Assembly: GCA_947525975.1 (NCBI GenBank)
Contig: CANNVE010000018.1
Span: 1 to 55,195 of the forward strand
Source of the DNA: an uncultured Muribaculaceae bacterium
GTDB taxonomy: Bacteria; Bacteroidota; Bacteroidia; Bacteroidales; Muribaculaceae
Direction of reading: 5' to 3'
Length of the DNA: 55,195 bases
Every line of letters starts with the position of its first letter. Position 1 is the first letter of the stretch. The position numbers were made by a program, and so were the translations under genes. Positions 25,953-34,438 of the stretch are shown here, piece by piece. The notes under the pieces were generated by a model. It did not search any database, was not told the DNA's origin, and worked only from the letters and a program-made list of their open reading frames with translations.

Positions 25953-27608
25953 ATGAAATCATTATATAAATACATGTCGATCGGTGCCATGGCTTTCCTT
26001 GCCGCAAGCTGCGCCGACGACCTGAATACCGAATACTTAGGTTACTGGGTCTCCACCGAGCAGAAAGGAGAGACCCTGGAGAAAGATCCCTCCAAGGCTC
26101 AGGCAGGCGTAACCGGTACGTTCGCCACTCTCAATCAGTGTCTGGGCGTATATTCAGACCACTTCGACTTTGGCTTCCCCGCCATCATGATGGGCCTTGA
26201 TCTGCAGACCGAGGACTACATGGGCAAGGCCAACGGATATAACTGGCATCTCGATTGGCAGCGCTATATCGGTCGTAACAACAGCGGTGTGCCCACCGGC
26301 ATGATGTGGAACTACATGTACAAGCAGATCAATTCCGCCAATGCCCTGATCGCCACCATCGATCCCGCCACCGAGAACGACGAGCTGATGTTCTATCTGG
26401 CCAACGGCCTGGCAGTGCGCGCATTCGACTACTTCACTCTTGTGCAGTGCTATCAGTTTAACTACACCGTCAACCCCAACGCCCTGGGCCTGCCCCTTCT
26501 CACCGAAAAGAACCAGGATGAGGCTGCCGCCAATGGCTGCCCCCGCAGCACTGTGGCTGAGACCTACGCACTCATCGAGGGTGATCTCGACCTGGCTATC
26601 TCTCTCCTCGAGAAGTCTAAGACCACTCCCTCTGATGTGATCTCAACCAAGCCCAAGCGCATGATATCTCTCGCCACGGCCTATGGTCTCCGTGCTCGCG
26701 TGCATCTCGTGAAGCACGAATACGCCAAGGCTGCCGAATTCGCCCAGAAGGCCATCACAAGCTTCACCGGCCGGCCCTACAGCATGGCCGAGGTTTCAAA
26801 GCCCGCTTTCGCAAGCCTCGACGACTCTTCTTGGATGTGGGGCATGGCTATCGCCGAGACCGACCGCGTGGTGACTTCAGGCATCGTCAACTGGCCTTCT
26901 TTCTGCTGCACATTTGCTGATGGATACGTTACCAACGGCGCTTGGAAGGCTTGCGGCTATAAGCTTTGGAATTACATCCCCGCCACTGATGTGCGCAAGG
27001 GCTGGTTCCTCGACGACAACTATTTCAGCCCCAATGTCACAGAGCAGCATCTGAAATATCTTGAGGATTGGATCGATCCCAACCTCAACCTGACAAATAT
27101 CCTCGGCGGCATCGACGCTACCGCAGTGCTCTACCCTCAGACAAACGTCAAGTTTGACTCATATCAGAGCGTGATCGGCCAGACTGTCAACTGCAATGAC
27201 GTCCCCTACATGCGTATCGAAGAGATGTACTACATCCTCGCCGAAGGCCAGGCTATGTCTGGCAACACCACCGGCGGCCTCCAGACTCTCGTTGACTTCG
27301 TGAAGGCCTACCGCAATCCTTCATATAACTTCAACTCTACTGTGGCTGAAGTTATTCAGGAGGAAATCTGGTGGCAGCGTCGCCTCGAGCTCTGGGGCGA
27401 AGGCCTCGCATTCTTCGACGTGATGCGCCTCAACAAGGGCATCGACCGCCGCAACAACCGCGAGCCCTATATCTATCGCTTTGTGATCGAGCCTCTTGAT
27501 CCGGTGCTCCTCTATTGCGTGCCCATGAGCGAGATTACCGCTAACCGTCAGATCAGCGTAGAGCAGGGCAACACCACTTCGCCCAACCCCAGGCCCGTGA
27601 ATGAATAA
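25953..27608 (+). CDS. SusD/RagB-family surface lipoprotein
   Basis: 551 aa. Lipoprotein signal with FLAASCADDL; the acidic pair after the Cys resembles the Bacteroidota surface-export signal. The SusD fold is seen from AQAGVTGTFATLNQ through TPR-like helices (EYAKAAEFAQKAI) to the conserved C-terminal ERRLELWGEG-like segment (WWQRRLELWGEGLAFFDVMRL) and a late CVPMSEITAN. It caps the SusC transporter and binds substrate. The start at 25953 places the signal correctly. Confidence 0.94.
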   Translation: MKSLYKYMSIGAMAFLAASCADDLNTEYLGYWVSTEQKGETLEKDPSKAQAGVTGTFATLNQCLGVYSDHFDFGFPAIMMGLDLQTEDYMGKANGYNWHLDWQRYIGRNNSGVPTGMMWNYMYKQINSANALIATIDPATENDELMFYLANGLAVRAFDYFTLVQCYQFNYTVNPNALGLPLLTEKNQDEAAANGCPRSTVAETYALIEGDLDLAISLLEKSKTTPSDVISTKPKRMISLATAYGLRARVHLVKHEYAKAAEFAQKAITSFTGRPYSMAEVSKPAFASLDDSSWMWGMAIAETDRVVTSGIVNWPSFCCTFADGYVTNGAWKACGYKLWNYIPATDVRKGWFLDDNYFSPNVTEQHLKYLEDWIDPNLNLTNILGGIDATAVLYPQTNVKFDSYQSVIGQTVNCNDVPYMRIEEMYYILAEGQAMSGNTTGGLQTLVDFVKAYRNPSYNFNSTVAEVIQEEIWWQRRLELWGEGLAFFDVMRLNKGIDRRNNREPYIYRFVIEPLDPVLLYCVPMSEITANRQISVEQGNTTSPNPRPVNE

Positions 27609-27646
27609 TCGGAAGCAAAAAACTTTTTAATAAGCCAACCAATAAT

Positions 27647-29599
27647 ATGAAACTCTATAAGCTTTCCCTTCTGGCGCTTGCCCTGGCAGGAACGATGGCT
27701 GCATGTTGCGATGACGACTACACGATGCCCGTTTCCACTCCCGGCGCATTCTTCCCCGCTGAAGCGCCAAGCGTCGTGGAACTGCCCCTTGACGGCAACT
27801 CTGTCGACATCACCGTGCGTCGCAGCGACGCGAAGATAGCCAGCGACGAGACCTTCCAGCTGAAGTCAACCGATGCTTCGGGTCTCTTCACCATCCCCTC
27901 AAGCGTGACATTTGTCGGCTATGAGAGCACCGCGCAGATCCACGTCACTTACGATGCTTCAAAGATCGAGAAGGACGTCGAGTATCCTGTCACCCTCTCT
28001 CTCGATGGCGCTCTCAACGCATGGGGCAAGAGCTCTTACGAATTTGACTTCGTGCTGAGAACTCCTCTTGAGATCACTGAATACAACAATTCTGTCTACA
28101 CTTACAACGACGTGCTCTTTGGCCCCGGCTCGCAGGAAGTAAACGTTGAGAAGCAGGTCAACATCACTACTCCCGATATCGAGACATACGTGGTGAAGAG
28201 CTGGATGACTTTCGGCCAGGAGCGAGTGCCGATGGATCTCTCTATCGTGCTGCATAAGAATTGGAAATATGGTGATGACGGCTACATTGTGACTGTGTCT
28301 CACCAGGCTCTCCCTCAGAAAGTCAAGATAAACGGTGTAGGCGAGGTCACATGTGAAGTAGAGGATATGGCATCATATATGTGCTATCTCACAGGTGTAT
28401 CTGAAGACCAGGTGCCGAATATGGATGAGGAGCTGATCTCATACTATGAGACTGCTACCGGACGCTTCACCATCAATATGGCTTACACTCTCCGAGAGCT
28501 TGACACACCCACAGATAAGGGTAGCTATATCGGTGAGGGATATGAGTATCTGCAGCTTTCGGGCTTCCCGAAATATGAGGTATACCTTGACTACCTCGGC
28601 TACTTCACTAACAGCGACGATGAGCTCACCGCAATTGGCGAGTTCACCACAGGTGAAGACGTTGAGGAAGTTATGATCGTCAACATCGTCGGCGATGACG
28701 TGGCTACCGCTCTCGAGCAGATCGCCAACGGCACACTCGAAGGCGAGATGTACGACGCCAATGGCGAGACTCCCGTTAGAGTGCAGTGCGCAGTGCCCGG
28801 TGCCGGCGACTACACCATGATTGCCGTTTCTTACTCAAAGGGTGAGATCGTCGAGTCTGACTTCGTGTCATACACCATTGCAGGCGTTGAAGCCGGCAAC
28901 TGGGAAAGCATCGGCGAGGGCATCTACGTCGACGGCTGGGTTCTTCCTCCCTATCAGCTCAATGATGGATCATATGTAAATCCTTTCGACTTCCCCTATC
29001 TTGTTGAGGTTGAGAAGAATCTCGACGTAGATGGCGAATACCGCATGGTCAACCCTTATAGCGGCAACTTCCCCCTTGCTGATGCGAATAAGAATACAAA
29101 GAAAGTCAATGTCGTATTCAATATCGCTGATCCCGATTGGCCTCTGGTTCCCTTCCAGTCTTCTGGCTATGACGACGGAAAAAGGGGGATGGAGTGGATT
29201 GCCGGTTTCAATTGGTATGCCGAGAATGTAGGTGGCGTATCAAAAGATCAGGTTCTTGCTAACCCGAATTTGGCTCCTTTGGCATCATACTATGAAAGTG
29301 GTGTGCTTGAAGTTACTCTGCCTATGTTTGCTCAGGGTGCTGATAATAAATTCTCCTCAAACATTGCTGATCTTAAGTACAATTGGAAGGATGAATATCC
29401 CTCGCAGTTGACCATGCCTCAGGGCACCAAGGCCGCTACCGCTGCCAAGGCTATCCGCAAGGCAGTTAGCAATAACAACTTCCAGCGTGTTGCAAACGCT
29501 GCCCAGATCGACGTTAAATTCGAGAAGCGCAACCGTAGGTCAAATATCGGCACTTTCTTCGGAACAATGCCGGTTGACGCCAAGATCATCCGCAGATAA
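27647..29599 (+). CDS. Surface lipoprotein of unknown function, third gene of the susCD locus
   Basis: 650 aa, not recognised as a named family. The signal MKLYKLSLLALALAGTMAACC has a lipidation Cys near residue 20 followed by DDD, typical of surface-exposed Bacteroidota lipoproteins. Residues about 40-135 look like a beta-sandwich repeat domain (VVELPLDGNSVDITVRR), and the rest is acidic and beta-rich with many Tyr. No catalytic motif was seen. By position it is a SusE/F-like binding protein, 38 bp after susD and followed by a strong terminator. It has more AT-rich codons than susC in its second half (about 28400-29400). Confidence 0.75.
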   Translation: MKLYKLSLLALALAGTMAACCDDDYTMPVSTPGAFFPAEAPSVVELPLDGNSVDITVRRSDAKIASDETFQLKSTDASGLFTIPSSVTFVGYESTAQIHVTYDASKIEKDVEYPVTLSLDGALNAWGKSSYEFDFVLRTPLEITEYNNSVYTYNDVLFGPGSQEVNVEKQVNITTPDIETYVVKSWMTFGQERVPMDLSIVLHKNWKYGDDGYIVTVSHQALPQKVKINGVGEVTCEVEDMASYMCYLTGVSEDQVPNMDEELISYYETATGRFTINMAYTLRELDTPTDKGSYIGEGYEYLQLSGFPKYEVYLDYLGYFTNSDDELTAIGEFTTGEDVEEVMIVNIVGDDVATALEQIANGTLEGEMYDANGETPVRVQCAVPGAGDYTMIAVSYSKGEIVESDFVSYTIAGVEAGNWESIGEGIYVDGWVLPPYQLNDGSYVNPFDFPYLVEVEKNLDVDGEYRMVNPYSGNFPLADANKNTKKVNVVFNIADPDWPLVPFQSSGYDDGKRGMEWIAGFNWYAENVGGVSKDQVLANPNLAPLASYYESGVLEVTLPMFAQGADNKFSSNIADLKYNWKDEYPSQLTMPQGTKAATAAKAIRKAVSNNNFQRVANAAQIDVKFEKRNRRSNIGTFFGTMPVDAKIIRR

Positions 29600-29637
29600 T
29601 CCCCGATTATAGACAGCATTTATAATCATTAATACCC

Positions 29638-29676
29638 AGGCCGGTGGCTCCAGTGATGAAGCCACCGGCCTTTTTT
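29638..29676 (+). terminator. Intrinsic terminator of the susCD locus
   Basis: 12-bp perfect stem (29638-29649 with 29660-29671), 10-nt loop, then TTTTTT to 29676. The next base begins a truncated arm of the GTGGAGG element (29677-29690). Confidence 0.88.
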
Positions 29677-29734
29677 GTGGAGGTTCGCCTCCCCTGTAAT
29701 CCATGTACTCGGCTGCGGATGCCACAGCCACCTT

Positions 29735-29869
29735 GTGGAGGTTCGCCTCTCCGAGGCGAACGTGCCAATCCCCATCGCCGCCGGCATCCGTGAGACACCT
29801 CACGCCACCTTCCGCCATCTGTGAGTCACCCTCCCGCCGCCCGTGCGCCTCGGAGAGGCGCACCTCCAC
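29735..29869. repeat. GTGGAGG...CCTCCAC palindromic element, copy B
   Basis: 135 bp with inverted ends (GTGGAGGTTCGCCTCTCCGA on the left; its near mirror ends at 29869). Each arm holds an inner palindrome, CGCCTCTCCGAGGCG or CGCCTCGGAGAGGCG. Its right half, with about 20 bp beyond it, is close to 90% identical to copy C by eye. Confidence 0.8.
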
Positions 29870-29892
29870 GCCATTCTGCCGCGCCCCCTGCG

Positions 29893-30111
29893 GGGCATCC
29901 GGCAGGATGCCGAATTATAGTAACCCCGCATGACGCAGCGCAGCGAAGTCATGCGGGGGTGTCACCCCGATGAGTTGAGGCATTCGGAGAAAGCCGAAAG
30001 GGTCAAATCGGCTTCCTGGCGGATGCCGAGCACAGTAGTGTCCCTACCGGGCATGCCTGCTCTTCGCTTCGGCATACCCGGATACTATAAATCGGCATCC
30101 TTGCGGATGCC
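29893..30111. repeat. Composite inverted-repeat (MITE-like) element between copies B and C
   Basis: The left arm 29905-29958 and right arm 30047-30100 are inverted relatives. Each has a terminal GGATGCCGA(A/T)TTATAGTA segment (17 of 19 identical) and a hairpin: 29924-29958 with a perfect 11-bp stem and 13-nt loop, and 30047-30081 with an 11-bp stem containing one mismatch and a 13-nt loop of related sequence. Small GGCATCC/GGATGCC hairpins cap both ends. The roughly 88-bp centre has no open reading frame of note. Confidence 0.7.
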
Positions 30112-30116
30112 ACCCA

Positions 30117-30220
30117 GTGGAGGTTCGCCTCTCCGAGGCGAACGTGGCAGCCCCCATCACCCTCAGCCATCCGTGAGTCACCACCCACCGCCCGTGCGCC
30201 TCGGAGAGGCGCACCTCCAC
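30117..30220. repeat. GTGGAGG...CCTCCAC palindromic element, copy C
   Basis: 104 bp, same ends and inner palindromes as copy B and in the same orientation. The sequence around it (GCGGATGCCAC on the left, CCATTCTGC on the right) is shared with copy B, so a larger unit was duplicated. Confidence 0.8.
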
Positions 30221-30243
30221 ACCATTCTGCTGCGCCCCCCCCC

Positions 30244-30264
30244 TGTAATCCGTGAAATCTGTGG
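30244..30264 (-). repeat. 21-bp CACGGATT-type repeat, inverted copy upstream of porU
   Basis: The reverse complement differs at one position from 33786-33806 downstream of porU. The core CACGGATTACA motif is a common intergenic repeat. Confidence 0.6.
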
Positions 30265-30301
30265 TGGTTTTATAGTGCAAATCTCGTGAGATGATACAAT
30301 A

Positions 30302-30330
30302 TTTGGGGGTGGTGAGGCGTTATACGTTTG
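30302..30330 (+). promoter_or_regulatory. Probable porU promoter
   Basis: TTTG (30302-30305) and TACGTTTG (30323-30330), 17 nt apart. The leader is about 12 nt. Confidence 0.5.
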
Positions 30331-30348
30331 GAATAAACAGACAATCAC

Positions 30349-33300
30349 ATGAAGATATATACTTTGCGCCTGCTTTTGGCCTTGATGGGCGCATTTTGCC
30401 TTGTTTCGGCCCATGCTCTGCAGCCCGACTCCTACGCAGGAACTTCGCGTCTGGCAGAGGGACGCTGGGTTAAGGTCAGCGTGCCGGAATCAGGGCTTTA
30501 CGCCATCACCGACGCGCAGCTGCGCCAGTGGGGATTCACTGACCCCGCCAAGGTCAGGGTCTACGGCTATGGCGGCCGGCGCATAGCCGATGTGCTTGAC
30601 GCATCGACATACGTCGACGATCTGCCCCTGGTGCAGACCGCACGCACGGCTCGCGGCATCGTCTTCTACGGCGTGGGCCCCGAAAACTGGAAGCGAAGCT
30701 CAAACGGGGTATACATCAACGAAAGCAACATATATTCAAGCGCAGGATACTATTTCATCGGTGAAACCGGCGAGGACGAGAGGTCGATAGACAGGCAGCA
30801 ATCGGCTCCGGGAGCCGGACTGACCGAGCCGTCGACCTACATGGTGCGCCGTCAGCATGAATATGACCGCATCTCGCCCGGCGAGGCCGGATGGCTGCTC
30901 GTGGGCGAGAGCCTTAAGACGCAGCCTACGCGCAAAGTGGCGTTTGACGCCATGCCCGCCGGCAGATATGCGCTCGAATGCGGCGTGGTCACAAACTCAA
31001 CGTTCGACTCGCGCATGAACTTCAGCGTCAACGGCAAGGCTCTCGAAGCCTCGGCCCTCGACAAGATTAGCGCCACGTCATCGCTGAAATATCTCCATGC
31101 CACATACAGCGTGAGCAAGCATCAATTCGATGTCGCCAACGCCGGAAAGCTCGAGATCACGCTCACCATCGACCGCTCAACGTCGATGACCGACTGCTGG
31201 CTCGACTATCTCGCCGTCAACGTGGAGACAGAGCTGCGCATTCCGGCTTCGGGCCATCTGGCGTTCGAAATATCGAATGCGGCCAGGGTGGCCATGGCCG
31301 CTGACGCCGATGTCACCGTCTGGGACGTGACCGACCCGGCTTCCATCACCGAGGTCAACTCAGCCCGGGTCGACGGCCTCACCGCCTGGACCAACGATTT
31401 CGGAGCACGGCGCAGCTACGCGGCATTCACGCAGGCTGCCGCCCTGCCAGCGCCGGCATTCGTGGGGCGGGTATCCAACCAGAATCTCCACGGCCTCGAC
31501 ACCCCCGATATGGTAATCTTCACCCTGCCCGAGCTCTCCGCCGCGAGCCGCCGCATAGCCGAGCTTCACGCGCAGGCCGCAAGGCCGCTGAAGGTGGAGG
31601 TGATAGATGTGGAAGAGGCGTACAACGAATTCGCGTCGGGCGCGCCCGATGTATCGGCTCTGCGCCGCTGCCTCAAGATGCTCTATGACCGTAGCGGCAA
31701 TCTGCGCTATGCCCTCTTGATGGGGCGCGCCAGTTACGATCACCGCCGGCTCACCTCGGCCTTCGACTCAAAGTCGGCCCCGGGGGTGGTGCCCAGCTGG
31801 ATGTCAGGCTCACGCCGCGAGCAGCTGAGCGACAACTCCGGATTCGGCACCGACGACTTCATAGCCATGCTCGCCGATGGGTCGGGAGCGAAGATGGGCC
31901 TCGACGACCTGACATTGGCCGTGGGCCGCATCCCTGCCCACAACTCCGCCGAGGCCATGCAGGCCGCCGACAAACTCGAGAAATATATGGCCTCATCCAA
32001 GCCCGGCACTTGGCGCAACAGCTTTGTGTTCCTGGCCGATGACGGCGACGACGGCGTGCACGTGGAGGAGACCGAGCTGATGATCGGCAATATGCTGGCT
32101 ACCCCGCAGAGCCACAACCTATTCACCAAGATTTACGTCGACGCCTACGACATAGTGGGCGGCAGCTGCGAGGGCGGGCGCACGGAGATGTACCGCGCCC
32201 TCGACGAGGGCGCCGTGTGGTGGAACTTCACCGGCCACGCCAACAACCACTCCTGGACGGGCGAAAACCTGCTCAACTACACTGACATCAACTCGATGTA
32301 TCTCAAACATGTGCCTGTGATTCTGGCCGCCACCTGCGACTTCCTGCGCTGGGACAGCAACACCCTGAGCGCCGGCGAGATCCTATACCACGAGCCCAAC
32401 GGCGGCTGCATAGCCATGATCAGCGCCACGCGCCCGGTCTACATCAGCCTCAACGGATATTTCACCCGGGCCGTGGGCCGCGCCATCAACAAGCGCGAGC
32501 CCGATGGCAGCATCATGCGCCTTGGCGACATCTACCGCACCGCAAAAAACAACATACTCAATGACGAAGGCAAGCACGACAGCGACCTCAACCGCCTGCG
32601 CTACGTGCTGATGGGCGACCCGGCCCTGCAGCTTGCCATGCCCTCCAATGTGGTGCGCCTCGACAGCGTGGGCCGCACCCCGGTCAACGAGGAGGAGCAG
32701 GTGACGCTCATGGCCCTGCAGCGCGCGCGCCTCAACGGCAGCGTCACCTCTCCCGACGGCTCGGTGCTGGAGGACTTCAACGGCCTCGTCTCGCTCACCA
32801 TTTACGATGCCGAGCGCAGCCTCGTCACCCAGGGCAAGCGTGAGGACAACAAGGCCATTGCCTTCGACCAGCGCGGCGAGAAGCTCTTCGCCGGCTCGGC
32901 CAAGGTGGTCAATGGCCGGTTCACGGTCAATGTGGCCATGCCCGGCGAGATAGCCGACAATTTCCGCCCGGCCACAATCAATATGTACGCCTACGCCGAT
33001 GACATGAGCGCCGATGCCGCCGGAGTGAGCCGCGAATGCTACGTCTATGGCTTTGACGAGTCGGCTCCGGTCGACGACGTGCCGCCTTCGATCGACCGCC
33101 TTGTGCTCAACCATGACACATTCGCCGACGGCGACGTGGTCAACGAGACACCGATGCTCATAGCCGACGTGAGCGACGACGTGGGCATCAACCTATCCAC
33201 CGCCGGCATCGGCCACCAGATGACCATCACCGTCGACGGGCGCAAGACATACACCGACGTGGCCATGTATTACACGCCTTCGGCCGACGGCTCGCCCTCG

Positions 33301-33738
33301 GGCACGATAGCCTATCCGCTGTCGGCTCTCGATGACGGCGCCCACAGCCTGCGCCTGCGCATTTTCGACACTTCGGGCAATTCGGCCAGCCGCGAGATTG
33401 GCTTCGCATCGGTCGAGGGGCTTAAGCCCACTGTCTATGAGACATACTGCACTCCCAATCCTGCGCGCGACCACACCAACTTCTACCTGAGCCACGACCG
33501 CCCCGACGGAGAGCTCACCGTAACCCTCACTGTGTACTCGCTGATGGGGCGGCCCGTATGGTCGAAGACCGTGAAGGCGAAGGCCGATATGTTTGAGACG
33601 GCTCCAATCACTTGGGACTTGACTGACATGGCTGGAAGACGTGTGCCAAGGGGCATATATCTCTACCGCGCCTCCATATCGGCCGACGGCGTGTCCTACG
33701 CCACCCAAAACCGCAAGCTCGCCGTCACCGGCCAATAA
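30349..33738 (+). CDS. porU: Type IX secretion system sortase PorU (C25 peptidase family)
   Basis: 1129 aa. PorU sits on the cell surface, cuts off the C-terminal signal of type IX cargo and links the cargo to A-LPS. The signal peptide ends near SAHA (residue 23). An N-terminal beta region carries WVKVSVPESGLYAITDAQL. The caspase-like C25 domain (about 390-760) shows the catalytic dyad H630 (NFTGHAN) and C663 (AATCDF) and the GDPALQL segment. Ig-like domains follow, with a C-terminal domain beginning YCTPNPARDHT that resembles type IX sorting domains, as expected for PorU itself. porV lies one gene downstream. The short ATG leader and in-frame signal make 30349 the likely start. Confidence 0.93.
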   Translation: MKIYTLRLLLALMGAFCLVSAHALQPDSYAGTSRLAEGRWVKVSVPESGLYAITDAQLRQWGFTDPAKVRVYGYGGRRIADVLDASTYVDDLPLVQTARTARGIVFYGVGPENWKRSSNGVYINESNIYSSAGYYFIGETGEDERSIDRQQSAPGAGLTEPSTYMVRRQHEYDRISPGEAGWLLVGESLKTQPTRKVAFDAMPAGRYALECGVVTNSTFDSRMNFSVNGKALEASALDKISATSSLKYLHATYSVSKHQFDVANAGKLEITLTIDRSTSMTDCWLDYLAVNVETELRIPASGHLAFEISNAARVAMAADADVTVWDVTDPASITEVNSARVDGLTAWTNDFGARRSYAAFTQAAALPAPAFVGRVSNQNLHGLDTPDMVIFTLPELSAASRRIAELHAQAARPLKVEVIDVEEAYNEFASGAPDVSALRRCLKMLYDRSGNLRYALLMGRASYDHRRLTSAFDSKSAPGVVPSWMSGSRREQLSDNSGFGTDDFIAMLADGSGAKMGLDDLTLAVGRIPAHNSAEAMQAADKLEKYMASSKPGTWRNSFVFLADDGDDGVHVEETELMIGNMLATPQSHNLFTKIYVDAYDIVGGSCEGGRTEMYRALDEGAVWWNFTGHANNHSWTGENLLNYTDINSMYLKHVPVILAATCDFLRWDSNTLSAGEILYHEPNGGCIAMISATRPVYISLNGYFTRAVGRAINKREPDGSIMRLGDIYRTAKNNILNDEGKHDSDLNRLRYVLMGDPALQLAMPSNVVRLDSVGRTPVNEEEQVTLMALQRARLNGSVTSPDGSVLEDFNGLVSLTIYDAERSLVTQGKREDNKAIAFDQRGEKLFAGSAKVVNGRFTVNVAMPGEIADNFRPATINMYAYADDMSADAAGVSRECYVYGFDESAPVDDVPPSIDRLVLNHDTFADGDVVNETPMLIADVSDDVGINLSTAGIGHQMTITVDGRKTYTDVAMYYTPSADGSPSGTIAYPLSALDDGAHSLRLRIFDTSGNSASREIGFASVEGLKPTVYETYCTPNPARDHTNFYLSHDRPDGELTVTLTVYSLMGRPVWSKTVKAKADMFETAPITWDLTDMAGRRVPRGIYLYRASISADGVSYATQNRKLAVTGQ

Positions 33739-33785
33739 CCCGTTGTCCCACTTGTTGGCCATTCGTTGTCCCAAGAACACGGAAA

Positions 33786-33811
33786 CCACGGATTTCACGG
33801 ATTACACGGAT
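33786..33811 (+). repeat. CACGGATT direct repeats downstream of porU
   Basis: Three CACGGATT units in 26 bp. The first 21 bp form an inverted pair with 30244-30264, so porU lies between the two. The rest of the 132-bp gap holds two CGTTGTCCCA copies (about 33741 and 33764) and no gene. Confidence 0.6.
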
Positions 33812-33870
33812 TAAAATTTAGAGATTGTATGGCATTGATACAGGCCGGAAGCAATTAACAGACTATTGAT

Positions 33871-34365
33871 ATGAAAACGATTCTCGCGGGGGATGCCCCG
33901 CTGAAATTATCATTATATGCCGACTCGGCGGTGGGCCGCGACGTGCAGCCGCTCTTCATCCCCGAGATCGAGGGCGACTGGTGCGTGACGCTTATGCCGG
34001 CCTACAGGGTGGGTCGTCTGGGCAAGAGCGTGCCCGCCAAATACGCCGACCGATACATCGATGCCGTGAGCGTAGTGGCCCTCATGCACCCGGCCTCTGT
34101 CAGGCCCGAGGCCGGAGCAGTGCCCGGATGGCTGTCGCTCATGGATAGCGCCGTCACTACAGGCCGCTGGCTCACTCAGTGGCAGGCCTCCGACACGGAG
34201 GGAGACGCCGCATCAGCCTTGTCGCTGGCCTCGGGCATAGCCACGCTCAAAACAGGCGATGTGATAATCCCGCCCGTGAAGGGCCGCACCGTCAGCCTTA
34301 AGCCCGGCGATGTCATCACAGCCGAAATAGGTGCCGAGCAGGTGCTGCGACTGAAGATAAGATAA
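33871..34365 (+). CDS. Degenerate fumarylacetoacetate-hydrolase-like protein
   Basis: 164 aa, no signal peptide, so cytoplasmic. Three segments match, from memory of the family, the short Bacteroidota FAH proteins: the LFIPEIEGDW and YRVGRLGKSVPAKYADRYIDAV stretch (about 30-68; split as YRVGRLGKSVPAKY and ADRYIDAV), SAVTTGRWL (about 99-107), and IATLKTGDVI plus LKPGDVITAEI at the C-terminus. The family's metal ligands are missing: where active enzymes have an ExE pair followed by a conserved Asp, this protein has CVTLMPAYR and VALMHP, and the N-terminal GMNY segment is gone. It is probably a pseudoenzyme. It sits 132 bp after porU and 73 bp before porV, same strand. A link to secretion is only positional. 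Confidence 0.6.
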   Translation: MKTILAGDAPLKLSLYADSAVGRDVQPLFIPEIEGDWCVTLMPAYRVGRLGKSVPAKYADRYIDAVSVVALMHPASVRPEAGAVPGWLSLMDSAVTTGRWLTQWQASDTEGDAASALSLASGIATLKTGDVIIPPVKGRTVSLKPGDVITAEIGAEQVLRLKIR

Positions 34366-34379
34366 TAAAGTCAGCAATT

Positions 34380-34419
34380 TATCGTTATAACGTTATATCG
34401 ATATAACGTTATAACGATA
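34380..34419. repeat. 40-bp perfect AT-rich palindrome before porV
   Basis: The two 20-base arms are exact reverse complements without a spacer (centre TCGA at 34398-34401), built from CGTTATAACG and CGATATAACG units. It ends 19 bp before the porV ATG, so as RNA it would fold just upstream of the ribosome site. Confidence 0.8.
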
Positions 34420-34438
34420 TTCTGAAATCTCTCACAAT

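Noticed and set aside
29735-30220. Insertion sequence
   Set aside because: No transposase frame is present; the inverted repeats enclose too little sequence.
29700-30290. Several short open frames in the repeat island
   Set aside because: They run through inverted repeats and encode Pro/Arg/Ser-rich strings; no start signal or family similarity.
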